Shown: positions 35,972 through 44,458 of the stretch, piece after piece
How the letters are laid out: each line of letters starts with the position of its first letter
How positions within the stretch are numbered: position 1 is the stretch's first letter
NCBI GenBank assembly: GCA_017473165.1
Contig: JAFUNA010000003.1
Location: forward strand, 1-64,000
Length of the DNA: 64,000 nt
Direction: 5' to 3'
Origin: Clostridia bacterium
GTDB taxonomy: Bacteria; Bacillota; Clostridia; Oscillospirales; Acutalibacteraceae
Program-made: the position numbers and the translations under genes
The notes under the pieces: generated by a model
Database searches by the model: none
Told to the model about the DNA's origin: nothing
What the model saw: the letters and a program-made list of their open reading frames with translations, nothing else

Positions 35972-36793
35972 TCATTCCTTTTCGTAGATTCTTATTTCAA
36001 ATTCTGCTTGTGTTTCGAGAAATTCAAGCTTGTTTATTTTGTTCTGGTCATCAATTCCGGTTTTATAATAATAGGGCGTCATCTTAAAAAGATTTTGTAT
36101 CGTTTCGTTGGTTTCAAGCTTCAAATCCGCCTTGATCTGACGGGTTTCAAGGCATCTGAAGCCCGCTATATCCGTATCGGGAACATCGTTGAGATACGGC
36201 TTGTCATAGATTGCTGCCTTCAGCCCGAGCAGATGCTTTTCAAGAGGGATAATTCTCAAAAGATAACCGCCTTTTTTGAGAACACGGTGAAATTCGCCGT
36301 ATGCTTCGGGGGAAAAGATGTTGAGCAGCATATCAAAGCTTTCGTCTGCAAACGGCAAATCAAAAAGGCTTGCAACGGCAAGGGAAATGCCGCTTTTTCT
36401 TTTTGAGGCAAATTCAAGTGCATCCTTTGAAATGTCGATTCCCGTGCAGAAAAGCTCTTTTCCGCAGTTAGTAAAATGCCGTTTTATGCCTGCGGAATAA
36501 TAGCATTCTCCGCAGCCCGCATCAAGAACATTGCCGCCGTCGGGAAGATATTTTTCGCATATTTCGCAGACCGCATCAAGCAAAAATCTGTAGCAGCCCG
36601 CATCAAGGAAATCACGTCTTGCCCTTATCATGAGCCTGTCGTCGCCGTGGCGTTTTGCCGAGGATTTCTGCGACTGAAGCAGATTGACATAGCCGAATTT
36701 CGATTTGTCAAAGCAATGCCCGTTTCCGCATCTGTAAAGGCTGCCCGAATCTGTGAGCTCCTTTTTGCAGACGGGACAAATAAAACTTATCAT
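35972..36793 (-). CDS. RlmA-like rRNA (guanine-N1) methyltransferase
   Basis: A 273-residue methyltransferase. The N-terminal zinc finger uses Cys6, Cys9, Cys22 and His26 and is followed by FDKSKFGYVNLL, the RlmA/TlrB hallmark. The SAM-binding Rossmann domain has VLDAGCGECYYSAGI and a post-motif SPEAYGEFHRVLKKGGYLLRI. Family members methylate a 23S rRNA guanine in hairpin 35. The target site is inferred from family. It overlaps the sugar isomerase-like gene by four bases inside a carbohydrate operon, a curious setting for rRNA modification. Confidence 0.85.
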   Translation of the reverse strand: MISFICPVCKKELTDSGSLYRCGNGHCFDKSKFGYVNLLQSQKSSAKRHGDDRLMIRARRDFLDAGCYRFLLDAVCEICEKYLPDGGNVLDAGCGECYYSAGIKRHFTNCGKELFCTGIDISKDALEFASKRKSGISLAVASLFDLPFADESFDMLLNIFSPEAYGEFHRVLKKGGYLLRIIPLEKHLLGLKAAIYDKPYLNDVPDTDIAGFRCLETRQIKADLKLETNETIQNLFKMTPYYYKTGIDDQNKINKLEFLETQAEFEIRIYEKE

Positions 36794-37656
36794 TTCTTTA
36801 CCCTGCAGCTCTCAATTTTTTCAATCATTGACCTGCCGACATCGTGCATGAATTTTTCGCAGGCAGGCATAAGGTCATCGGGGAATTTAAGAAGGAAATT
36901 ATCCGCTTCATATGTAAAATGACCCTGATAGTCAATTTCGCCCAGAGCCTTGAGGATATCGTTCCAGTCCATTTCATCAAGGTAGGGGAGAGTGTGGGAA
37001 TCGTTGAAGTTATCGTTATCGTGAATGTGGAGGCAGCCAAGACGCTGACCCATCTGACGAATCATTCCGCCCGCAGTTTCGCCTACAAGACCGCAGTGGC
37101 CAAGGTCAAGGCAGGCTGTGAAATGAGCGGGGTTGAGTTCATCAACATAGCGGTTGAATTCCTCTGCAACGGAGCATACGTTGGGAACGATTTTTTTCTG
37201 AACATCGTCCCAGCCCCACATATTTTCAAGAGCGATTTTTACGCCGTAGTCTGCCGCATAGGGCTCAAGGCTGTGATAAAGCTCCATGTTTTTCTCAAAC
37301 TGATTTTCTTTGAAAACAACGGGATGAACAACGCAGATTTTTGCGTCAAGCATACCTGCAATTTCAAGTGAACGCTTGAGCTTTTCGAATATTTTTTCGT
37401 TGTATTCGCAGTTGCCGTCTTTTGCGGAGGGGAAGGGGGAATGTGCCTGCTCAAAGGGCACGCCGCAGGAATCCGCAATTTTTTTGAGCTCTTTTATGTG
37501 AGATTTATATTCGCTTGAGTTGAGAATATCATCATCGTTTTTCATTCTGAACATGGAAAAATCAATGCCGTCAAAGCCTGCCTCGCAGATAATTCTGACA
37601 GCTTCTTTGTCGCCCAAACGCTCGCCTATGCGTTCGGTCTGATTTACAAGTTTCAT
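36790..37656 (-). CDS. Sugar phosphate isomerase/epimerase-like TIM-barrel protein
   Basis: A 288-residue xylose-isomerase-like TIM barrel. Metal-site candidates follow the family pattern: Glu in FEQAHSPFPS, ALENMWGW, CLDLGHCGL, CLHIHDNDNFNDSH and FTYEADN near the end. Substrates in this family vary from inosose to keto-sugars. It heads an operon with rlmA, GH27 and a phosphoesterase. The ATG has AAGGAGTG upstream, and its promoter contains a near-palindrome (37690-37701). Confidence 0.85.
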   Translation of the reverse strand: MKLVNQTERIGERLGDKEAVRIICEAGFDGIDFSMFRMKNDDDILNSSEYKSHIKELKKIADSCGVPFEQAHSPFPSAKDGNCEYNEKIFEKLKRSLEIAGMLDAKICVVHPVVFKENQFEKNMELYHSLEPYAADYGVKIALENMWGWDDVQKKIVPNVCSVAEEFNRYVDELNPAHFTACLDLGHCGLVGETAGGMIRQMGQRLGCLHIHDNDNFNDSHTLPYLDEMDWNDILKALGEIDYQGHFTYEADNFLLKFPDDLMPACEKFMHDVGRSMIEKIESCRVKK

Positions 37657-37679
37657 GAAATCACTCCTTTTTCGGATAT

Positions 37680-37708
37680 ATTATAGCAGTATTGTGCAAT
37701 ATCTACAA
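37680..37708 (-). promoter_or_regulatory. Promoter of the isomerase-rlmA-GH27 operon with internal palindrome
   Basis: Minus strand: TTGTAG (37703-37708), a 17-base spacer and TATAAT (37680-37685). The spacer contains TATTG-TG-CAATA (37690-37701), a likely operator for an unidentified regulator. Confidence 0.65.
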
Positions 37709-37757
37709 GCAAAAGATTTAATTTTTACAAATTAACAATTTATTAATTGACTTTTTT

Positions 37758-37787
37758 TTGAAAATATTATAAATTAAAGTATACTTT
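37758..37787 (+). promoter_or_regulatory. TetR-gene promoter overlapped by a palindrome
   Basis: TTGAAA (37758-37763), a 16-base spacer and TATACT (37780-37785). The perfect 12-bp palindrome AAAGTATACTTT (37776-37787) covers the -10 box, and a related half GTACTTTTTTGTAA follows at about 37797-37810. This fits autorepression by the TetR protein encoded next. Confidence 0.55.
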
Positions 37788-37825
37788 ACAAAAAATGTAC
37801 TTTTTTGTAACGGAGGGAAAAGAAA

Positions 37826-38401
37826 ATGGCAAAAGCAGAATACAGAAGCTCAATAAGGTCTAAAAACCTTATCAAAAAAGCTCTTGCAAAGCTTATCCAC
37901 GAAAAAGAATTCGAAAAAATTACGGTTTCCGATATCATCCGTGAGGCTGATATCAGCAGGGGAACGTTCTATGCTCATTATTCCGATGTGCACGCTGTAA
38001 TTGAGCAGATTGAATCCGAGGAAATGAAAAACCTCATGGACTTTGTTGACCGCTTCGGCTTTGAAAGAGTGGTAACGGAAGTGGATGTGTTTGTTGAGAA
38101 TATCTGCATTTATTTAAGCAGGGATGTTGAGTATTACAGAATGATTGCGCAGTCAAACATACTCAACAACTTCATCTGGCGTTTGGTAAATGTTTATTAC
38201 GAAAATCTTCTTGATTATACGATGAACAGGCTCGATGCGAAGAACAGAGATGAAGCCGAGCTTTATATAGTCTACATAACCTCCGGAGCAAAGACCATAA
38301 TTCTCGGCTGGCTTAACGGTGAGGTTAAGGGCACACCCAGGGAAATCGGTGAAAGACTCGGAAAGCTTATCAAGCTTAACCAGCAATATTATATGAAATA
38401 A
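37826..38401 (+). CDS. TetR/AcrR family transcriptional regulator
   Basis: A 191-residue regulator. The helix-turn-helix at about residues 32-60 reads ITVSDIIREADISRGTFYAH, followed by YSDVHAVIEQIE. The all-helical ligand domain is not specific. The ATG is preceded by CGGAGGG. It is divergent to the isomerase-rlmA-GH27-phosphoesterase operon, about 170 bases away, so it may control that operon as well as itself. The ligand is unknown. Confidence 0.85.
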   Translation: MAKAEYRSSIRSKNLIKKALAKLIHEKEFEKITVSDIIREADISRGTFYAHYSDVHAVIEQIESEEMKNLMDFVDRFGFERVVTEVDVFVENICIYLSRDVEYYRMIAQSNILNNFIWRLVNVYYENLLDYTMNRLDAKNRDEAELYIVYITSGAKTIILGWLNGEVKGTPREIGERLGKLIKLNQQYYMK

Positions 38402-38408
38402 AAATCCA

Positions 38409-38439
38409 CGGCGGGGCATGCAAAACGCATACTCCGCCG
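38409..38439. terminator. Bidirectional terminator
   Basis: Imperfect GC-rich hairpin CGGCGG...GCATGC-AAAA-CGCAT...CCGCCG between the converging TetR and GH2 genes, followed by CTTCTTGTTTG on plus. Confidence 0.65.
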
Positions 38440-38450
38440 CTTCTTGTTTG

Positions 38451-40160
38451 TCAGTCCTCTATAGCCGCTTTGCGTGAATTGATTTTTCTGAAAATCTCGG
38501 GGTCGAATTTCGGTGTGCGGTCATAGTAGTAAAGACCGTTCTGTTCCTGCTCAATATCATAAAGCTGGGTATAGCAGAAGCCGAACATTCTGTAATTGTC
38601 GAGAAGTGCATTGGTGAGCCCCGCATATCTCTCGATGAGCTCTTCCTTGGTTTTGGGAGCGTTGCCGTAGCCCCATGCGTCGCCTCTGTCACCTCTTGAC
38701 CACTGAAGTCCGCCGTATTCGCTGACCCATGCACAGCCCTTGCCGCTATACATCTGTCTTTCGGGGAATCTCTCGTAAAAAATACCTTCGGTCATGAGCC
38801 TATCATAGTTTTCTTTGAAAACATGATAATCCTGCTCATAGTCATGAACGTCATAGATATCTGTGATTGTGTGGAAATTGCCGCTTGTGTCGATGCAGGG
38901 GCGGGTTTCGTCCATGTGCTTTGTAACCTTGTAGATTGTGGAGATAATCTCGTCATACTGTTTTCTGCCGTCGATATCCCATGTTTCGTTGAAGGGGCAC
39001 CAGCCGATGATTGAGGGGTGGTTGAAATCTCTTTCAACGCATTCGCACCATTCGGGGAGCATCGCCGCAAGAGCAGCCTGATTTGACCAGTCAAGACCCC
39101 AGTTGCCGTACTCACCCCAGACGATGTAGCCGAGTCTGTCGCAATGATAAAGAAATCTCTTTTCAAAAACCTTCTGGTGAAGTCTTGCACCGTTGAAGCC
39201 AACAGCCATGGAGATTTTTATGTCATTTTCAAGAGCCTCGTCGTTGGGGGCGGTGTAAATTCCGTCGGGATAGAAGCCCTGGTCAAGAACAAGACGCTGG
39301 AAAACGGATTTGCCGTTGATTAAGAATTTGTAATCGTCAAGCTTGATGTTGCGAAGTCCGAAATAGCTCTTGACTTTATCTTCACCGAAGGTCAGCTCAA
39401 GGTCATAGAGTCTGCCGCAGCCGACTTCCCAGAGATGGATTTCATCAAGCTTGATTTCACCCGTGATTGTTGACTTTGCAGCCCTTGAAAACGAGCCCAT
39501 TGCCTTGCCTTCGTAGGATGCCGAAGCGGTGAATTCGCCCTCACCCTCAACAACGGCGGAAATTCCGATGATGCCGTTGACATAGTCGGGGAAAAGCTTG
39601 AAGCTTTTTATGTATGCTTTGGGAACAAACTCAAGCCATACGGTCTGCCAGATGCCCGTTGTTCTTGTGTAGTCGCAGCCGTGAGATTTGAGCAGCTGGC
39701 TCTGCTTTCCTCTGGGCACAAGGGGATTTCTTATGTCGTCAACGGCGTGAACGATGATTTCGTTTTCGCCCTCAACAAGATATTCGGTTATGTCGAATTT
39801 GAACGAAGCATAGCCGCCTTTGTGGCTGCCCGCATTTTTGCCGTTGATGTAAACTGTTGTTTCATAGTCAACCGCACCGAAGTGAAGAAGCACGTTGCCT
39901 TCAAGCTGTGCAGCGGTTATATCAAAGCTTCTTCTGTACCATACTGCGGGAATGAAATCCGTATGTTCAATGCCTGAAAGCTTACTTTCGGGGCAGAAGG
40001 GAACAATGATTTTTGTTTCCCAGTCTTTTCTTTCAATGATTCCGGATTCTTTTTTGCTGTTGCCGAAATCAAATTCAAAATCCCATTCGCCGTTGAGGTT
40101 GAGCCATGCGGCACGCTCGGATTGAGGGTCGGGATGTTCAAATCTTGGAATGTTAATCAT
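38451..40160 (-). CDS. Glycoside hydrolase family 2 enzyme
   Basis: A 569-residue GH2 protein: sugar-binding domain (1-175), Ig-like domain and TIM barrel. The acid/base Glu392 lies in FNETWD and the nucleophile Glu481 in SEYGGLQW. It is related in layout to the GH2 at 13324-15090 but clearly a different sequence. It is probably a beta-galactosidase- or glucuronidase-type enzyme and cytoplasmic. It is third in an operon after a ROK kinase and a SIS isomerase, with a 12-base gap, so the released sugar may be phosphorylated and isomerised by its neighbours. Confidence 0.88.
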   Translation of the reverse strand: MINIPRFEHPDPQSERAAWLNLNGEWDFEFDFGNSKKESGIIERKDWETKIIVPFCPESKLSGIEHTDFIPAVWYRRSFDITAAQLEGNVLLHFGAVDYETTVYINGKNAGSHKGGYASFKFDITEYLVEGENEIIVHAVDDIRNPLVPRGKQSQLLKSHGCDYTRTTGIWQTVWLEFVPKAYIKSFKLFPDYVNGIIGISAVVEGEGEFTASASYEGKAMGSFSRAAKSTITGEIKLDEIHLWEVGCGRLYDLELTFGEDKVKSYFGLRNIKLDDYKFLINGKSVFQRLVLDQGFYPDGIYTAPNDEALENDIKISMAVGFNGARLHQKVFEKRFLYHCDRLGYIVWGEYGNWGLDWSNQAALAAMLPEWCECVERDFNHPSIIGWCPFNETWDIDGRKQYDEIISTIYKVTKHMDETRPCIDTSGNFHTITDIYDVHDYEQDYHVFKENYDRLMTEGIFYERFPERQMYSGKGCAWVSEYGGLQWSRGDRGDAWGYGNAPKTKEELIERYAGLTNALLDNYRMFGFCYTQLYDIEQEQNGLYYYDRTPKFDPEIFRKINSRKAAIED

Positions 40161-40172
40161 AATTGCAGCTCC

Positions 40173-40784
40173 TTAAACTTTAAAATAATGTTCTTCAACC
40201 ATAGCCGCAAGGCAATGGTAAACGGGCAGGGTGAGCTCCTGCACCTTGAATGTTTCTGCTTCGGGCAATCGAATGCACACATCGGAAAGTCTGCTCAATT
40301 CGCTTTCTTTTTCGCCTGTTACCGAAACCGTTTTTATTTTTGCGGCTTTTGCCGCCTTTACCGCATATACAACGTTTTCCGAGTTTCCCGAAGTGCTGAA
40401 GCTGAAAAGAACATCGCTGTCTTTTGCGTAGGCATAAACCTGCTGGGCAAAAACAAGCGACGGAGCAACATCGTTTTCGAATGCCGTCATAAGTGCGGAA
40501 TGGGCACAGAGTGAGATTGCGGGAAGCCCCGACTGAAGATTGTTTGCGACATATTCATCGTCAAAAAGCTCCTTTTCCTTATCGGAAAGGGGTCTTTTTT
40601 TGAGGAATCCCTTCATCAGCTCGCCAACAAAATGGTCGCAGTCTGCGGCAGAGCCGCCGTTTCCGCAGCAAAGAATTTTTCCGCCTGCGTCATAGCAATT
40701 GAGAAAAATTTCAAATGCAGAGCGGATATCGCTTTTGCAGCTTTCAAGACAAGGGTACCGTTCAAAAAGCTCATTAAAAATCAT
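40173..40784 (-). CDS. SIS-domain sugar phosphate isomerase (GmhA-like)
   Basis: A 203-residue SIS protein with GGKILCCGNGGSAADCDHFVGEL, VLFSFSTSGNSENVVYAVKAAK and a C-terminal helix with HCLAAMVEEHYF. These match sedoheptulose-7-phosphate isomerases of the GmhA group. A middle insertion (KKRPLSDKEKELFDDEYVANNLQSG) fits the longer variants of this group. It overlaps the ROK gene by four bases. In this catabolic operon it may act on another keto/aldose phosphate rather than in LPS heptose synthesis. Confidence 0.85.
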   Translation of the reverse strand: MIFNELFERYPCLESCKSDIRSAFEIFLNCYDAGGKILCCGNGGSAADCDHFVGELMKGFLKKRPLSDKEKELFDDEYVANNLQSGLPAISLCAHSALMTAFENDVAPSLVFAQQVYAYAKDSDVLFSFSTSGNSENVVYAVKAAKAAKIKTVSVTGEKESELSRLSDVCIRLPEAETFKVQELTLPVYHCLAAMVEEHYFKV

Positions 40785-41734
40785 TTTGAAACCTCCATTG
40801 CAACTCCGATTGCCGCATAGTCGCCTATATCGTCGCCGAGCATTGCGGGAACAATCTTACAGCACCGTGCGGAAATTTCAAGGGCTTCTCTTTTTATGAC
40901 CTCGTTCATGGAGTCAACAAGCAGATGACCCGAACGCTGAAAAATGCTGCCGATAACAATTCTTTCGGGGTTGAGAATATCAATCAGAATCGAGAGTGCA
41001 TAGCCGAGCTTTTCGCCGCAGCGGCGGTAAATTGCACCTGCGAGCCTGTCGCCGTTGATTGCGGCTTCGGCAATTGTTTTTGCCGTAACGTTGTCGTAGG
41101 GGATTGAGGTTGAACCGTTATAGATTGCAAGCATCTTTTTGCCCATTGCCGCAATGCCCGCACCGCTGCAAAAGCCTTCAAACGAGCCTGCTTTTCCGTA
41201 GGCGACGGGACCGTCGGAGTCGAGCCTTATGTGACCCACTTCGCCTGCAGTGCCGCTTGTTCCCGAATAGAGCTTGCCGTCAAGAATAAGACCCGCACCC
41301 ATACCTGTTCCGAAGGTTAAGAAAATCATGTTTTTTGTTCCTCTGCCCGCACCGAAACGCCATTCCGCAAGTGCACAGGCATCGGCATCGTTTCGAACCT
41401 TGCACGGAATTCCCAATTCATCTTTAACGATGTCTGCGAGGGGAACGTTATCCCAGTCGGGCAGATTCGGCGGACGCATGATTATGCCTTTTTCGGGGTC
41501 AAGAGGACCGCCGCAGCTTACTCCGCAGGAGAGTATATCATCAAAAGAAATTTCGTTTCGTTCAATCAGTGTGCGCGCCGATGATATAAGCTCATCAACA
41601 ATTTCACGCCACCCGCGTTCAACCCTTGTTTCAAAGCGGATTTTGTCTTTGATTGAGCCTCCGTTTTTTTCGGCAAGAGAAACCGCACACTTTGTTCCGC
41701 CGATGTCAAAGCCTATGTAATATTTCACAGTCAT
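40781..41734 (-). CDS. ROK-family sugar kinase-like protein
   Basis: A 317-residue ROK protein. The phosphate loop is FDIGGTKCAVSL, the sugar/catalytic motif RNDADACALAEWRFG has the Asp base, and GTGMGAGLIL follows. The usual zinc motif CxCGxxGCxE is not intact: the segment is GHIRLDSDGPVAYGKAGSFEGFCSG. No DNA-binding domain is present, so it is a kinase rather than a repressor. The substrate is probably a hexose or amino sugar. A GTG two codons downstream is better spaced from GGCGG than the ATG, so the start could be 41728. Confidence 0.87.
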   Translation of the reverse strand: MTVKYYIGFDIGGTKCAVSLAEKNGGSIKDKIRFETRVERGWREIVDELISSARTLIERNEISFDDILSCGVSCGGPLDPEKGIIMRPPNLPDWDNVPLADIVKDELGIPCKVRNDADACALAEWRFGAGRGTKNMIFLTFGTGMGAGLILDGKLYSGTSGTAGEVGHIRLDSDGPVAYGKAGSFEGFCSGAGIAAMGKKMLAIYNGSTSIPYDNVTAKTIAEAAINGDRLAGAIYRRCGEKLGYALSILIDILNPERIVIGSIFQRSGHLLVDSMNEVIKREALEISARCCKIVPAMLGDDIGDYAAIGVAMEVSK

Positions 41735-41760
41735 TCCGCCTTTCGGGAATAATCAAAACT

Positions 41761-41789
41761 ATTATATACTCAATCCGTTTTTTAGTCAA
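41761..41789 (-). promoter_or_regulatory. Promoter of the ROK-SIS-GH2 operon
   Basis: Minus strand: TTGACT (41784-41789), a 17-base spacer and a perfect TATAAT (41761-41766). Confidence 0.8.
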
Positions 41790-41825
41790 TAAAAAGGTCA
41801 TATTAAAAGTGAAGGGGCTGATAAT

Positions 41826-42503
41826 ATGGCGGTTACGCTTATCCGTGCAACAATTTTGTATGTAATAATAATTTTTCTCATAAGATTAATGGGTAAAAGG
41901 CAGATAGGCGAATTGCAGCCCTCGGAGCTTGTTATAACCATTCTGATTTCGGAAATTGCGTCAATTCCCATGGAAAACAACTCCGTGCCGATTATAAACT
42001 CCGTTGTTGCGCTTTTTGCACTTGTTGCTTATGAAATTCTGACCTCTGCGGCGGGGCTTAAAAGCAACAAGCTGCGCTCGGTTATTCAGGGTCATCCCGT
42101 AATTGTTATCCGTGACGGAAAAATTGATGCAAAGGCACTCAAAAAGCTTCGCATGACCGTCAATGACCTTGTTTCCGCACTTCGTCAGAAGGATGTTTTT
42201 GAAATTTCGCAGGTGTCCTATGCGATTTTTGAAACAAACGGAAAAATCAGCGTGCTTTTAAAGCCCGAATACAGAAATTCGTCTGCAGCCGACCTTGATA
42301 TTTATCCCGCCGATAACGGAATGCCGTTTGCGGTTGTTTGCGACGGAGAAATAATTGACGAAACCGTAAAGGATTCGACGTTTGATATTTCCCATGTCAA
42401 AAAAATAATCGTATCAAGCAAGATTCCCGTTGAGGAAATTCTGATTATGACCGTTGACTCAAAAGGAAACGTTTACATTGAAAGAAAGGAAAACGAGGCT
42501 TGA
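41826..42503 (+). CDS. DUF421 (YetF/YdfR type) membrane protein
   Basis: A 225-residue protein with three N-terminal hydrophobic helices (1-75). The family core is LIRLMGKRQIGELQPSELVITILISE. A soluble DUF421 domain follows (VIQGHPVIVIRDGKIDAKALKKLRMTVNDLVSALR). Function is unknown; relatives in Bacillus are linked to sporulation or envelope. The RBS is AAGGGG. It overlaps the next gene, a DUF4363 protein, by four bases. Confidence 0.88.
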   Translation: MAVTLIRATILYVIIIFLIRLMGKRQIGELQPSELVITILISEIASIPMENNSVPIINSVVALFALVAYEILTSAAGLKSNKLRSVIQGHPVIVIRDGKIDAKALKKLRMTVNDLVSALRQKDVFEISQVSYAIFETNGKISVLLKPEYRNSSAADLDIYPADNGMPFAVVCDGEIIDETVKDSTFDISHVKKIIVSSKIPVEEILIMTVDSKGNVYIERKENEA

Positions 42504-42880
42504 AAAGAGTTGCTTTTGCGTTGATTCTGCTCTCTGCGGCGATAGTTATTGCGGTTTGGTCGGGAACGGTTTTCAGAAACGAGCTCGCTTCTCTGTCAGC
42601 ATCGCTTGAACGGCTTATTGACATTTCCGAAGCGGAGTCGGACGAAATTCTGAAAGACGAAACGGAAAAGGTTGTTGCACAATGGGAAAAATCCTCAAAA
42701 ATTCTTCATTCCTTCGTGCTGCACGAGGGCATGGACACGGTTGAGCAGAATATAACCTCGCTGCCGCTGCTGCTGAAGCATTCCGACAGGTTGACCTTCC
42801 GCAACAAGTGTATCGAGGCGATAAATCAGATTGAAAACCTGCTGAATTCCGAGAAAATAAGCATTGAAAATATACTTTGA
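42500..42880 (+). CDS. DUF4363 family protein
   Basis: A 126-residue protein with one N-terminal membrane helix (residues 4-22) and a helical extracytoplasmic part typical of DUF4363. It starts with TTG in a TTGA overlap with the DUF421 stop, so it is translationally coupled. The partnership of these two families suggests a joint envelope function; none is established. Confidence 0.75.
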   Translation: MKRVAFALILLSAAIVIAVWSGTVFRNELASLSASLERLIDISEAESDEILKDETEKVVAQWEKSSKILHSFVLHEGMDTVEQNITSLPLLLKHSDRLTFRNKCIEAINQIENLLNSEKISIENIL

Positions 42881-42929
42881 ACAAAATTATGTATAAATTG
42901 TAAAATTCGATTGCGGACTTATAAATCTA

Positions 42930-42958
42930 TTGTATTTTTGTTATGCAAGTGATAAAAT
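42930..42958 (+). promoter_or_regulatory. Promoter of the NfeD-SPFH pair
   Basis: TTGTAT (42930-42935), a 17-base spacer and TAAAAT (42953-42958). AGGAGG follows at 42991-42996. Confidence 0.55.
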
Positions 42959-43005
42959 GATAATAACCCGAAAGGGTAATAAGGGCATGGAGGAGGATGA
43001 ATAAT

Positions 43006-43437
43006 ATGGAATTTACCATGCTGCTTTTTTGGATAATTGCACTTGTTGTTCTGATTGTTGTTGAAGCGGTCACGGCACAGATGGTAACAATCTGGTTTGC
43101 CGCAGGTGCAGTCGGTGCAATTGTTGCCGAGCGACTCGGTGCCGAAGTGTGGGTGCAATGGGTAGTTTTTGTGGCGGTTTCCGCAGTTGCCCTCATTGCA
43201 ACTCGTCCTCTTGTGAAAAAAATCACAAAGGCAAAGGTTCAGCCGACCAACGCTGACCGATGTATCGGAATGGTGGCGGTTGTTACCGAGGAAATCAACA
43301 ACGTTGAGGGCAGGGGTCAGGTTCATGTTAACGGCGTAACCTGGACTGCACGCTCTCTTGACGGCAGCATATTCAAAAAAGGCGAAAGAGTAATTGTCGA
43401 GAGAATCGACGGCGTTAAGCTTATTGTTAAGGCATAA
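43006..43437 (+). CDS. NfeD family membrane protein
   Basis: About 143 residues: two to three membrane helices in residues 1-75 and a C-terminal OB-fold (IGMVAVVTEEINNVEGRGQVHVNGVTWTARS). NfeD proteins partner SPFH/flotillin-type proteins in membrane microdomains. The next gene, 32 bases on, is such a partner. The ATG at 43006 is chosen because AGGAGG (42991-42996) lies nine bases upstream; the in-frame ATG at 42997 directly abuts it. Confidence 0.88.
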   Translation: MEFTMLLFWIIALVVLIVVEAVTAQMVTIWFAAGAVGAIVAERLGAEVWVQWVVFVAVSAVALIATRPLVKKITKAKVQPTNADRCIGMVAVVTEEINNVEGRGQVHVNGVTWTARSLDGSIFKKGERVIVERIDGVKLIVKA

Positions 43438-43469
43438 CGCAAAACATATGAATTAAGGAGGATACGTTA

Positions 43470-44393
43470 ATGGAATTTATCATCATCATTGCTTTGGTTA
43501 TTTTTATTATTGCAGTTGTTATTCTCAACATCAAAATTGTTCCCCAGTCAAAGGCGTATGTTGTTGAAAGACTCGGAACATACAGCGCAACCTGGCAGAC
43601 GGGACTTCACATCAAAATACCTTTTATCGAAAGAATCGCAAAGCAGGTATCGCTCAAGGAGCAGGTTGTTGACTTCCCGCCCCAGCCCGTTATCACAAAG
43701 GATAACGTTACAATGCAGATTGACACCGTTGTTTTCTTCCAGATAACAGACCCCAAGCTTTTCACCTACGGCGTTGAAAGACCCATTTCCGCAATTGAAA
43801 ATCTGACAGCAACAACTCTGCGTAACATCATCGGCGAAATGGAGCTTGACCATACCCTCACATCACGCGACATCATCAACGCAAAAATCAGAGGAATCCT
43901 TGACGAAGCAACCGACCCCTGGGGCATCAAGGTTAACCGTGTTGAGCTCAAGAACATTCTGCCTCCCAAGGAAATTCAGGATGCAATGGAAAAGCAGATG
44001 AAGGCAGAGCGTCAGCGCCGTGAGGCAATCCTCACCGCAGAGGGCGAAAAGGCAAGTAAGATTCTTGTTGCCGAAGGTCTTAAGGAAAGCAAGATTCTTG
44101 CTGCAGAAGCCGACAAGCAGAGTGCAATCCTTGCAGCTGAAGCTATCAAGGAAGCAAAAATCCGTGAGGCAGAGGGTGAAGCCGAAGCCATCATGAAGGT
44201 TGAAGAGGCAAGAGCAAAGGCAATCAACCTCATCAATGAAGCTGCACCCGGTCAGGGCTATCTGACAATCAAGAGCCTTGAAGCATTTGAAACCGCAGCT
44301 GACGGTCAGGCAACAAAGCTCATTATTCCCAGCGATTTGCAGGGTCTTGCGGGTCTTGCAGCAAGTGCGAAGGAAATTCTTTCGGATAAATAA
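43470..44393 (+). CDS. SPFH-domain (stomatin/QmcA-like) protein
   Basis: A 307-residue protein: N-terminal membrane anchor (1-22), SPFH domain (23-180, VPQSKAYVVERLGTYSAT and FQITDPKLFTYGV), then a Glu/Ala-rich coiled coil (190-260, with KASKILVAEG/KESKILAAEA-like repeats). It forms oligomeric membrane scaffolds that affect proteases or membrane quality. It pairs with the NfeD gene just upstream. The RBS is AAGGAGG, and a terminator lies at 44400-44418. Confidence 0.92.
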   Translation: MEFIIIIALVIFIIAVVILNIKIVPQSKAYVVERLGTYSATWQTGLHIKIPFIERIAKQVSLKEQVVDFPPQPVITKDNVTMQIDTVVFFQITDPKLFTYGVERPISAIENLTATTLRNIIGEMELDHTLTSRDIINAKIRGILDEATDPWGIKVNRVELKNILPPKEIQDAMEKQMKAERQRREAILTAEGEKASKILVAEGLKESKILAAEADKQSAILAAEAIKEAKIREAEGEAEAIMKVEEARAKAINLINEAAPGQGYLTIKSLEAFETAADGQATKLIIPSDLQGLAGLAASAKEILSDK

Positions 44394-44399
44394 AATCAC

Positions 44400-44425
44400 G
44401 GCGGTCTTTATGACCGCCAATTTTT
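44400..44425 (+). terminator. Terminator after the SPFH gene
   Basis: Seven-bp GC-rich stem GGCGGTC / GACCGCC (44400-44406 with 44412-44418), followed by AATTTTTT. Confidence 0.88.
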
Positions 44426-44436
44426 TACCCTTTATT

Positions 44437-44450
44437 CGCACAAATGTTCG
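44437..44450 (+). promoter_or_regulatory. Candidate LexA (SOS) box
   Basis: CGCACAAATGTTCG differs at one base from the Gram-positive LexA consensus CGAACNNNNGTTCG. It lies eight bases before the -35 box of the Y-family polymerase gene, a classic SOS target. Confidence 0.65.
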
Positions 44451-44458
44451 AAAAACTC

